From Halieaceae bacterium UBA6060 (GTDB lineage Bacteria > Pseudomonadota > Gammaproteobacteria > Pseudomonadales > Halieaceae), in contig DIYG01000120.1 in the NCBI GenBank assembly GCA_002428935.1, forward strand, positions 1-7,482: a stretch of 7,482 nt of DNA, written 5' to 3'. Of the stretch, positions 1-5,956 are shown piece after piece. Position numbers and translations under genes: made by a program. The first letter of the stretch is position 1, and each line of letters starts with the position of its first letter. The notes under the pieces are model-generated. The model worked only from the letters and a program-made list of their open reading frames with translations, made no database searches and had not been told where the DNA came from.

Positions 1-540
1 GGTCTGGTGATCTTCCCCGCCGTATTCAAGTACGGCATGGACCCCGCGGCCGGAGCGGGTCTAATTTTCCAAACCTTACCCGTTGCCTTCGCGCAGATGC
101 CCGGTGGTTATCTGTTTGCGGTGTTGTTTTTCCTTATGTTGTCGGTTGCCGGTATTACCTCCATGGTGGGCCTCGTGGAATCCGTGAATGCCTGGATCGA
201 AGAGAAGTATGCAATCAGTCGGCATCGCAGCGCTGTGCTCGTGGTGGGCTCTGTGGCCGTTTTCAGCGTCCTCAGTATTCTTTCCTACAACGTCATGGAT
301 GAATTGCGCATTGGCGAACGTAACTTCAATGCGGTTATGGATTACTTTTCCAATCAGATCCTCCTGCCTTTGGGCGGCTTGCTGATCGCGGTGTTTGCGG
401 GCTGGTTCATGAAAACCGAGCATTCCAAGGACGAGTTCACCACGCTTTCGAGTCGCGCCTACGGTCTTTGGCGAGTTCTGATTCGCTACGTGGTGCCACC
501 GGCGCTTATTGTGATTTTTGTCCTTGGCGTCAGCGAGTAG
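1..540 (+). CDS. Sodium-dependent transporter, NSS (SNF) family, C-terminal part (5' end outside window)
   Basis: This is the last 179 codons of an inner-membrane Na+-coupled symporter of the neurotransmitter:sodium symporter family (LeuT fold), which usually imports amino acids. The frame is open from base 1, so the start lies upstream; the GTG at base 7 is internal. Family marks are GLVIFPAVFKYGMDPAAG at residues 1-18 and GLIFQTLP at 20-27. The helix around residues 37-60 contains GITSM, whose Thr-Ser (residues 53-54) corresponds to the LeuT Na2-site pair Thr354/Ser355. Further hydrophobic segments follow near residues 75-92, 117-135 and 157-176, the last being a final helix ending just before the C-terminus. 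The substrate cannot be told, because the core binding helices TM1, TM3 and TM6 are not all visible. The stop TAG is followed by the next symporter gene after 12 nt, indicating an operon. Confidence 0.93.
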   Translation, partial: GLVIFPAVFKYGMDPAAGAGLIFQTLPVAFAQMPGGYLFAVLFFLMLSVAGITSMVGLVESVNAWIEEKYAISRHRSAVLVVGSVAVFSVLSILSYNVMDELRIGERNFNAVMDYFSNQILLPLGGLLIAVFAGWFMKTEHSKDEFTTLSSRAYGLWRVLIRYVVPPALIVIFVLGVSE

Positions 541-543
541 GAG
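539..543 (+). promoter_or_regulatory. Shine-Dalgarno AGGAG overlapping the upstream stop codon
   Basis: AGGAG begins inside the TAG stop of the NSS symporter gene and lies 9 nt before GTG at 553. This supports GTG 553 as the real start of the second symporter. The arrangement suggests translational coupling, because ribosomes terminating on the first gene sit on the second gene's binding site. Confidence 0.7.
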
Positions 544-552
544 CTCTCAGCA

Positions 553-1941
553 GTGCTGGCCAGCCTAAGCGATTTTCTCTGGGGTAAGGTGCTCATCGTT
601 CTCCTCGTGGGCATCGGTGTTTACTTCACGGTCGCTTCACGATTTGTTCAGTTCCGCTATTTCGGCCGTATGTTTGCGGTGCTGAAAACTGCCCTCCATC
701 ACGAACAGGGTCATGTCAGTTCATTCCAGGCCTTGGTGGTGAGCGTTGCCGGTCGTGTCGGTGGTGGCAATATCGCTGGCGTCGCCGTGGCCATAACCCT
801 GGGCGGCCCCGGTGCTGTGTTTTGGATGTGGGTCATCGGCCTCATGGGGATGGCGACGAGTTTCTTCGAGTGCTCCCTGGCACAGCTTTACAAGCGCTAT
901 GAGCCCGATGGGACCTTCCGGGGTGGTCCTGCTTATTATTTGACCCGCGGGATCAACCAAAGAGGGCTGGCGATCCTGTATTCGGTCCTGCTGTTGGTGA
1001 CGTTTGGCTTTGGTTTCAACGCGGTGCAATCCTATGTAGTCGCTACCTCCCTGCATGATTCCTTTGGCGTGCCCACCTGGCTCAGCGGGGCAATCCTGGT
1101 GGGGGTCCTGGGCTTTGTGTTCTTTGGTGGCATTCAACGTATCGCCGCCGTGGCTGAGGTGGTCGTGCCGGTAATGGCGGTGGGGTATTTTGCTGCGGCC
1201 CTTTTGGTCATTGGCCTCAATCTCTCCGCTGTGCCCGGTGTATTCGTTGAAATCGTACGCAGCGCCTTCGGTCTGGATTCGGCTGTTGGTGGTGGTCTCG
1301 GTGTGGCCATTATGCAGGGGGTGAAGCGAGGTCTGTTCAGTAACGAGGCGGGTCTTGGCAGTGCACCGAATGTAGCGGCGGTGGCCTATGTCCCGCACCC
1401 GGCGAATCAGGGCATCGTTCAGGCCTTTAGTGTGTTTATCGATACGCTGGTCATGTGCACCTGTACGGCCCTGATTATTCTGCTCTCCGATGTGTATCAA
1501 GCGGGGGACGCGAGTGTCTCGGGCATCGCGCTTACGCAGAATGCCCTCGCTGGCCACCTGGGACCCTGGGGAGGAAGCTTTGTCAGCGTTGCGCTGGTGC
1601 TTTTTGCCTTCAGTTCCATCATGTACAACTACTACCTGGGCGAGAACAGCCTGAACTATTTCAGCGAGGAAAACCGAAGTCTGTTCACGGGATTCAGGAT
1701 TCTGGTGCTGGGCCTGGTGTTCTGGGGTGCGGCGCAGGATCTGGGCACGGTTTTCGGATTCGCCGATCTGACCATGGGTTTACTCGGGGTGGTGAACCTT
1801 ATTGGCCTGTTATGGATGTCCAAGCTGGCCCTTCGTTTGTTACGGGACTACGACGGACAGTTGAAAGCCGGGCAAACACCTCGCCTGAATCCCGAGGATT
1901 TCGCTGACCTCGATATCGATCGTCGCGCCTGGCCGACCTAG
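553..1941 (+). CDS. Sodium:alanine/glycine symporter, AGCS family
   Basis: This 462-residue polytopic inner-membrane protein belongs to the alanine or glycine:cation symporter family (AgcS/AlsT type), which couples small neutral amino-acid uptake to Na+. Length is normal for the family. It starts with GTG at 553, supported by AGGAG 9 nt upstream. Signatures are GRVGGGNIAGVAVAITLGGP (residues 67-86), PGAVFWMW with GMA in the next helix (86-101), FRGGPAYYL (122-130) and KRGLFSNEAGLGSAP (258-272). About ten to eleven hydrophobic helices are visible, with a soluble proteobacterial-type tail ending DIDRRAWPT. Many homologues have GTGNI where this one has GGGNI; whether this changes substrate or ion preference is unknown. 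The gene is probably co-transcribed with the NSS gene, so the pair would take up different amino acids with the same sodium gradient. Its stop overlaps the stop of the converging cardiolipin synthase gene by 4 nt, leaving no room for a terminator between them. Confidence 0.95.
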   Translation: MLASLSDFLWGKVLIVLLVGIGVYFTVASRFVQFRYFGRMFAVLKTALHHEQGHVSSFQALVVSVAGRVGGGNIAGVAVAITLGGPGAVFWMWVIGLMGMATSFFECSLAQLYKRYEPDGTFRGGPAYYLTRGINQRGLAILYSVLLLVTFGFGFNAVQSYVVATSLHDSFGVPTWLSGAILVGVLGFVFFGGIQRIAAVAEVVVPVMAVGYFAAALLVIGLNLSAVPGVFVEIVRSAFGLDSAVGGGLGVAIMQGVKRGLFSNEAGLGSAPNVAAVAYVPHPANQGIVQAFSVFIDTLVMCTCTALIILLSDVYQAGDASVSGIALTQNALAGHLGPWGGSFVSVALVLFAFSSIMYNYYLGENSLNYFSEENRSLFTGFRILVLGLVFWGAAQDLGTVFGFADLTMGLLGVVNLIGLLWMSKLALRLLRDYDGQLKAGQTPRLNPEDFADLDIDRRAWPT

Positions 1942-3374
1942 AGTACAGGAGCCATCAGTCTCGCTGCGGCTGTGGCGAAGGGGAACCAGAAGGGTTTTGC
2001 TGTCAGTTCCTCTGGTGTTACCAACCGGGCCTGGGCAAAGTCTTCTTCCAACATTGCTTCCACATGGTCACAGAAAGCTTCGTCGTGAATCAGGGCCGTC
2101 ACCTCAAAGTTGAGGCGGAATGATCGATTGTCAAAGTTCGCGGTGCCCACACCGGCCATTTCTCGATCCAGCAGAAATACCTTTTGATGCATGAAGGCAG
2201 GCTCGTAACGGTACACAGCGACACCGGCGGGCATGAGTTCTCGGGTGAAAGACCAGTTCGCCATACCCACCACCGGGCCGTCGGGTTTGTCGGGGATCAT
2301 CACTCTTACATCCACCCCTCGTAGTGCCGCCAACTGCAGGGCCGAGATGATTCCGCGGTCCGGTACGAAGTAGGGGCTGGCGATCCAAATACGCTCCCGG
2401 GCCTGGATGATGACCTGGTGATACATGAGGCCCGCTTCTTCGAAGGCGCTCGCTGGATCTGAAGGGAAGAGCAATACGGAGCTGTGACCAGGCGCATGAC
2501 GTTCCAGGTTCCAGTCGATCTCCAGCTGTTCTCGCCGCGCCCATAGCCAATCGGTGGCAAAGGTCAGTTCCGCGCCGATGACTGCGGGACCATGGATACG
2601 CACATGAGTGTCCCGCCAGGGACCGCGACGGGGGTCCTCACCCAGGTACTCGATGCCGACATTGTGACCGCCGATCCAGGCCAGGCGGCTGTCGACAACC
2701 ACAAGCTTGCGGTGATTCCGGAAATTGAGCTGTAAGCGATTGCGGCGGCCCTGGGTAGTGTTGAACGCTGCGAGCTCCACCCCGGCATCGCGGAGGTCCT
2801 GGTACAAACCGCTGCGGCCAAAACCGGCGGAACCCATCTCATCGTAGAGCACGTAAACTCGCAAGCCGGCTCGGGCTTTTGCGGCGAGAATGGCCCCCAG
2901 GCGCTGGCCAAGAAGGTCATCGCGGAGGATATAGAACTGAAACAGGATGTAGTGGCGGGCATCCTGCAGCCCCGCTTCGAGGCTGGCGAACGTCGCGGGA
3001 CCATTGATGAGCAGCTGCACATCATTGCCGCGAACCGTAGGCAGACGAGCGAGCGCCTGAAGGCTGCGATAGAAAGCTTTGTCCGCATCTCTCGCGGTAA
3101 AGTCAAAGAGTTCGCTGCGGGTGTCTTTAAGCCGATCCAGGGCGAGGGCTTCGATCTGCTGGCGTTCTCTCAGGTAGCCATCGAAGCGGTTGCGACCGAA
3201 GACCAGATACAAAGGCACCGAGAGGTAGGGCAAGGTCAGGAGGGAAACGACCCAGGCGATGGCCCCTTGGGCGGTGCGTACCCGTAACACTGCCTCCACC
3301 GCGCTGCCAATCGCCAGCAGATAGAACAACACCAAAACAATGGCGAAGATTTCCGGGCTTATGCTGATCTCCAT
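1938..3374 (-). CDS. cls: Cardiolipin synthase, phospholipase D superfamily
   Basis: This 478-residue inner-membrane enzyme should condense two phosphatidylglycerol molecules into cardiolipin plus glycerol (ClsA-type chemistry). Two N-terminal membrane helices (about residues 8-30 and 38-59, the PLDc_N region) end in VPLYLVFGRNRF. They are followed by two PLD domains with intact HKD motifs: H221-K223-D228 in NHRKLVVVDSRLAWIGGHN, and H396-K398-D403 in MHQKVFLLDREMAGVGTANFDNRSF. Length matches E. coli ClsA (about 486 residues), as does the hydrophobic C-terminus ending ARLMAPVL. ATG 3374 is the first possible start, because an in-frame TAG lies just upstream (3384-3386). The Shine-Dalgarno is weak: AGAG about 7 nt before the start. 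A putative 25-codon gene lies 94 nt upstream on the same strand and may share its transcript. The gene converges with the AGCS symporter, sharing CTAG at 1938-1941. ClsA and ClsB-type enzymes are related, but the two N-terminal helices favour ClsA. Confidence 0.95.
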   Translation of the reverse strand: MEISISPEIFAIVLVLFYLLAIGSAVEAVLRVRTAQGAIAWVVSLLTLPYLSVPLYLVFGRNRFDGYLRERQQIEALALDRLKDTRSELFDFTARDADKAFYRSLQALARLPTVRGNDVQLLINGPATFASLEAGLQDARHYILFQFYILRDDLLGQRLGAILAAKARAGLRVYVLYDEMGSAGFGRSGLYQDLRDAGVELAAFNTTQGRRNRLQLNFRNHRKLVVVDSRLAWIGGHNVGIEYLGEDPRRGPWRDTHVRIHGPAVIGAELTFATDWLWARREQLEIDWNLERHAPGHSSVLLFPSDPASAFEEAGLMYHQVIIQARERIWIASPYFVPDRGIISALQLAALRGVDVRVMIPDKPDGPVVGMANWSFTRELMPAGVAVYRYEPAFMHQKVFLLDREMAGVGTANFDNRSFRLNFEVTALIHDEAFCDHVEAMLEEDFAQARLVTPEELTAKPFWFPFATAAARLMAPVL

Positions 3375-3468
3375 AGCTGGACTCTAGCAATGGCTCATGG
3401 CGCCTGGTGGCTCGCCCTGGTCCGTGGAAAAAGGAAGTGAGGGCAGGGCAGGCGAACAACCCATCGCT

Positions 3469-3546
3469 CTAGGCGGGAATAAATTGAATGACCACCAGCG
3501 CGCCCAGGAACACGGCGAGCAGGGTCCATTTGAGCCAGGGTTTCAT
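3469..3546 (-). CDS. Putative 25-residue single-pass membrane peptide
   Basis: A short open frame encodes 25 residues: a basic, aromatic N-terminus (MKPWLKW), about 16 hydrophobic residues, and the ending VVIQFIPA before a TAG stop. This is the pattern of a small inner-membrane protein with N-in orientation. The start ATG (3544-3546) has a strong GGGAG Shine-Dalgarno (3553-3557) at 6-nt spacing, within the purine run AGAGAGGGAG. The frame could extend upstream to an ATG at 3660, giving 63 residues, but that added part is Arg/Pro-rich and unlike a protein N-terminus, so I prefer the short form. It lies 94 nt upstream of cls on the same strand. The hydrophobic stretch resembles the N-terminal anchor of haem-binding (Haem_bd) proteins. 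I looked for the NPP and CxxCH motifs of that family in all three frames downstream and found none, so it is not an obvious remnant. Function unknown; existence is inferred from SD and composition only. Confidence 0.5.
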   Translation of the reverse strand: MKPWLKWTLLAVFLGALVVIQFIPA

Positions 3547-3552
3547 GGGCGA

Positions 3553-3557
3553 CTCCC
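3553..3557 (-). promoter_or_regulatory. Shine-Dalgarno GGGAG of the small membrane peptide
   Basis: On the minus strand, GGGAG (inside AGAGAGGGAG, 3553-3562) lies 6 nt before the ATG at 3546. It is clearly better than the site in front of cls and is the main reason for calling the 25-codon frame and for choosing its short form. Confidence 0.5.
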
Positions 3558-3599
3558 TCTCTGCGAACCTCGGGGTCGGGAAGGATAACACCACCCAAG

Positions 3600-3624
3600 G
3601 CGCCCGACGTCCGAGATCGGGCGC
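3600..3624. promoter_or_regulatory. GC-rich perfect dyad, possible operator
   Basis: GCGCCCGA (3600-3607) and TCGGGCGC (3617-3624) are perfect reverse complements of 8 bp around a 9-nt centre. The centre carries a second CCGA (3611-3614), making direct CCGA copies 7 bp apart, so the right arm can pair with either copy. No T-run follows on either strand, which argues against a Rho-independent terminator. The right arm ends exactly where TATAAT begins, so the dyad covers the -35/spacer zone of the plus-strand promoter. A bound regulator could therefore act on the aminotransferase gene or on the divergent small peptide/cls transcript. This is inference from position; no known operator was recognised. 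Confidence 0.4.
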
Positions 3625-3630
3625 TATAAT
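3625..3630 (+). promoter_or_regulatory. Candidate sigma-70 -10 box TATAAT for the aminotransferase
   Basis: A perfect TATAAT lies 28 nt before the ATG at 3659, placing a transcription start around 3636-3638 and leaving a short leader. At 17-bp spacing the -35 position reads GCCCGA, a poor match to TTGACA, and there is no extended -10 TGn. The promoter may therefore depend on an activator bound to the adjoining dyad, or be weak. Confidence 0.5.
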
Positions 3631-3658
3631 TGGACTTTCCACCCGTAGGTTCTTGAGC

Positions 3659-4840
3659 ATGTTTAGCCCCCGTTACGCCCGTATTACGGATCGCCTCGCG
3701 GCCGAGGATTCCGACGTTTGGGAGGTGCACGAGCGGGCCCTGGCGTTGCAGCGCGATGGGGTGGATGTCATCCTCTTGTCCGTCGGCGACCCAGACTTTC
3801 GCACGCCAGAACCTATCGTGGATAACGCGGTGTCCCATCTTCGTGTGGGGCGCACCCACTACTCGCCGTCCCTGGGTGAGATCAAGCTCCGCCGCGCCGT
3901 AGCCGATCTGGAAACCCAGACTTCCCCTCACCCCTGCAGTACCGATGAGGTGTCGATCTTTCCCGGCGCTACCGCCGCTATCCATGCGGCGTTGACCTGC
4001 CTGATGGAGCCCGGTGATGAAATTGTCATTCCGGAGCCCATGTATGTCGGTTACACGCCGATCATGCAGGCCCTTGATGCCCGGGTGCGCTCAGTCCCTC
4101 TGGATGCGAGTCGAGGGTTCCAACTGGATATCGAGGCCCTTAAGGCCACGGTGTCCGAGGCTACGCGAGTGGTGTTTATCAATACCCCGGGTAACCCCAC
4201 GGGCAGCATAATCCCCCGGGGCGATATCCGGGAGTTGGCCGATTGGTGCTTGCGGAGAAACATCTGGCTGGTCTGCGACGAGGTGTATTCCATGTTTTGC
4301 TACGAGGGAAAACACTTCTCCGCACGCGCAAGCGCCGATGTGTTGGACAACATTGTCATGATTGACGGGCTGTCAAAGTCCCACGCCATGAGTGGTTGGC
4401 GGATCGGTTGGGTAGTAGCGCCGCCGGAGCTCACCCAGCGGCTGGGTTTCTACGCGGGTGCCACCTTGTTTGGAAGTCCCCAGTTTATCCAGGACGCGAG
4501 TGCTTTTGCCCTGGAGAATGACCAGGAATACGTGCAGCGAATGCGCGATGAGTACCGACTCCGTAGGGATTTTGTGCTTCACCGCCTGCGCAAGGTGGAG
4601 ACCCTCACCTGCAGCCGACCCCATGCGGGCATGTTCATCATGTGCGATGTAAGCGGTACGGGCATGGACGGACGTCAGTTTGCCCACCGATTACTGGAGG
4701 AGCAGGGGGTATCAGTTATTCCCGGCGAGGCCTTCGGTCCATCGACCCGCGACTACGTCCGCCTGGGTCTGGCACAGAATCGGGCCGTATTGAAACGCGC
4801 CTGCAAGCGAATACGAGATTTCTGTGAGGATCTGGGCTAA
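3659..4840 (+). CDS. PLP-dependent class I/II aminotransferase, similar to arginine:pyruvate transaminase AruH
   Basis: This 393-residue cytosolic enzyme is a fold-type-I aminotransferase moving an amino group from an amino acid to a 2-oxo acid through pyridoxal phosphate. Landmarks: SVGDPDFRTPEP (residues 41-52), THY with Tyr68, GATAA (103-107), PGDEIVIPEPMYVGY (118-132), TPGNPTG with Asn179, CDEVYS with Asp207, the PLP lysine K240 in SKSHAMSGWRIGW, and the carboxylate-binding arginine R368 in YVRLGL. From memory, SKSHAM-GWR, GSP-FIQDA, MF-M-D and GVSV-GEAFGPS match P. aeruginosa AruH well. Substrate remains unproven: the AruH partner AruI, a 2-ketoarginine decarboxylase, is not adjacent, and aspartate/alanine-type enzymes share the same motifs. 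ATG 3659 is chosen because homologues begin near this point, a modest TAGG lies 9 nt upstream, and TATAAT sits at -28. An open frame continues to ATG 3488 but would cross the dyad and promoter. Confidence 0.9.
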   Translation: MFSPRYARITDRLAAEDSDVWEVHERALALQRDGVDVILLSVGDPDFRTPEPIVDNAVSHLRVGRTHYSPSLGEIKLRRAVADLETQTSPHPCSTDEVSIFPGATAAIHAALTCLMEPGDEIVIPEPMYVGYTPIMQALDARVRSVPLDASRGFQLDIEALKATVSEATRVVFINTPGNPTGSIIPRGDIRELADWCLRRNIWLVCDEVYSMFCYEGKHFSARASADVLDNIVMIDGLSKSHAMSGWRIGWVVAPPELTQRLGFYAGATLFGSPQFIQDASAFALENDQEYVQRMRDEYRLRRDFVLHRLRKVETLTCSRPHAGMFIMCDVSGTGMDGRQFAHRLLEEQGVSVIPGEAFGPSTRDYVRLGLAQNRAVLKRACKRIRDFCEDLG

Positions 4841-4882
4841 GGACTATGCCAAGAGGCCATTTAGGTAGGCAGCCCTTAGCCC
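4834..4882. terminator. Long inverted repeat between convergent genes, possible bidirectional terminator
   Basis: GGGCTAAGG (4834-4842) and CCTTAGCCC (4874-4882) are perfect 9-bp reverse complements. The stem can extend by CTG/CAG across a 2-nt bulge on the right arm. The 31-nt loop could hold a small inner hairpin (GCC-AAGA-GGC near 4848-4857). The left arm includes the aminotransferase stop codon TAA, and the right arm starts 7 nt past the Deg protease stop, so either transcript could form the structure. No U-tract follows the stem in either direction, so intrinsic termination is doubtful. It may instead protect 3' ends or work with Rho. Confidence 0.35.
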
Positions 4883-4888
4883 CCAGGC

Positions 4889-5953
4889 TTACTGTGATTC
4901 CGTAAGGGTTACCGAGAACGTTCGCTCTTCCTTGCCAAACACGGTCCGGACTTCCAGCGTATCTCCGGGTTTGTGGTTTTCCAGAATGTTCAAATAGTCG
5001 TCGTGGCTATTGATCTTTTTCCCTTCGATTTCCACGATCACGTCACCGAGTTTGATACCGCCGCTGCGGCTTCGCCAGGCACCCCGAAGACCGGCCTCGT
5101 GGGCCGGCAAACCCGGATAGACGCGGACAATGGGCAGCCCCTTGATGCCGTAGCGTCGGCGCCAGCGATCGCTAGCGAGTTCCACGCCCATGATGGGTCG
5201 CAGGATCCGCCCATAGCTGATGAGCTGAGGCACCACCTCCTGCAGGGTGTTCACGGGGATGGCGAAGCCAATGCCCGCACTGGCGCCACTGGGGCTATAG
5301 ATCTGCGTATTTACGCCGATGAGCTGGCCCAGGGAATTGAGCAATGGACCGCCAGAGTTACCGGGATTGATGGCCGCGTCGGTCTGGATAACACCGCGAA
5401 TCTCTCGACCGCTGGGGGCGCGAATCTCTCGCCCCAGAGCGCTCACCACGCCGGTGGTCAGCGTCGTATCCAGGCCAAAGGGATTACCGATGGCCAGCAC
5501 CTTGCGGCCCACGGAGAGTTCCGTTGAGTCGCCCAGGGGTAGGGTGGCGAGTTCTTCAGGAGGCTCAAGAAGTCGCAGTACCGCCAGATCTTTCTCCGGC
5601 GCCTGGCCAATAATCTCCGCCGCGTGGTTGCTGCTGTCCTGGAGGGTAACCTGTACCCGATCGGCACCGGCGACCACATGATAGTTCGTCACCACCAGAC
5701 CGCTTTCATGCCAGATAAAACCGGAACCGGAACCGCGGGGAATTTCCATAACGTTGAGGGAAAAGCGGCTTTGGCGGAGACTCGTGGTGGTGACGTACAC
5801 CACCGCAGGACTCGCTTTGCGAAAGATCTCCGTGCTGTTGGCTTCGTCTTCTGTGGCGAAACTCAGGTAGTCGACAGCTTCTTCGGCGCGTAGGCCACTC
5901 GCTATCGTGAACAACAGCACCCCTAGGGCGAGGGAGAGCCCAGGTTTCATCAC
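4889..5953 (-). CDS. Exported S1C (HtrA/Deg-type) serine protease with one PDZ domain
   Basis: This is a 354-residue trypsin-like protease of the periplasm or outer face of the inner membrane, expected to degrade misfolded envelope proteins. A signal peptide (about residues 1-23, KPGLSLALGVLLFTIASGLRA) has a probable AxA-like cleavage site. The triad is intact: H92 in TNYHVVAGA, D122 in KDLAVLRL, S200 in NPGNSGGPLL. A single PDZ domain (about 255-354) has the intra-domain segment GGIKLGDVIVEIEGKKI. The IPRGSGSGFIW and GREIRGVIQTDAAINPGNSG stretches, the short loop before the histidine and the lone PDZ resemble the Deg1/HhoA group (plant chloroplast and cyanobacterial) more than E. coli DegP/DegQ, which have two PDZ domains. 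Length matches DegS, but DegS keeps an uncleaved anchor. The start is GTG 5953 or the adjacent ATG 5950; GAGGG and TAGGG lie just upstream. It follows the DUF1499 gene by 3-6 nt and is surely in its operon. Confidence 0.95.
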   Translation of the reverse strand: MMKPGLSLALGVLLFTIASGLRAEEAVDYLSFATEDEANSTEIFRKASPAVVYVTTTSLRQSRFSLNVMEIPRGSGSGFIWHESGLVVTNYHVVAGADRVQVTLQDSSNHAAEIIGQAPEKDLAVLRLLEPPEELATLPLGDSTELSVGRKVLAIGNPFGLDTTLTTGVVSALGREIRAPSGREIRGVIQTDAAINPGNSGGPLLNSLGQLIGVNTQIYSPSGASAGIGFAIPVNTLQEVVPQLISYGRILRPIMGVELASDRWRRRYGIKGLPIVRVYPGLPAHEAGLRGAWRSRSGGIKLGDVIVEIEGKKINSHDDYLNILENHKPGDTLEVRTVFGKEERTFSVTLTESQ

Positions 5954-5956
5954 GCC

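Noticed and set aside
721..1557. A 278-codon open frame antisense to the AGCS symporter gene
   Set aside because: Its composition is rich in His, Arg, Gly and Thr with no domain or hydrophobic pattern. It is the mirror of a strongly conserved transporter gene with biased codon positions.
3375..3468. A terminator or attenuator between the small peptide frame and cls
   Set aside because: A GCCCT/AGGGC pairing is possible, but the T-run sits in the loop rather than after the stem and the stem is only 5 bp.
3469..3546. The small peptide as a remnant of a haem-binding (Haem_bd) protein
   Set aside because: The hydrophobic anchor is similar, but no NPP or CxxCH motif is found downstream in any of the three frames, and the frame has its own good ribosome-binding site.
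3488..3658. An N-terminal extension of the aminotransferase from ATG 3488
   Set aside because: The extra 57 residues look non-homologous and would place the TATAAT and the dyad inside coding sequence. Family members begin near MFSPRYARIT, i.e. at ATG 3659.
3395..3985. A 196-codon minus-strand open frame crossing the aminotransferase start and the cls upstream region
   Set aside because: No family resemblance and low-complexity Gly/Arg composition. It overlaps the conserved N-terminus of the aminotransferase and the better-supported small peptide frame.
4973..5527. A 184-codon plus-strand open frame inside the Deg protease gene
   Set aside because: It lies antisense to the catalytic serine and PDZ regions and shows no recognisable domain, so it is a shadow frame.
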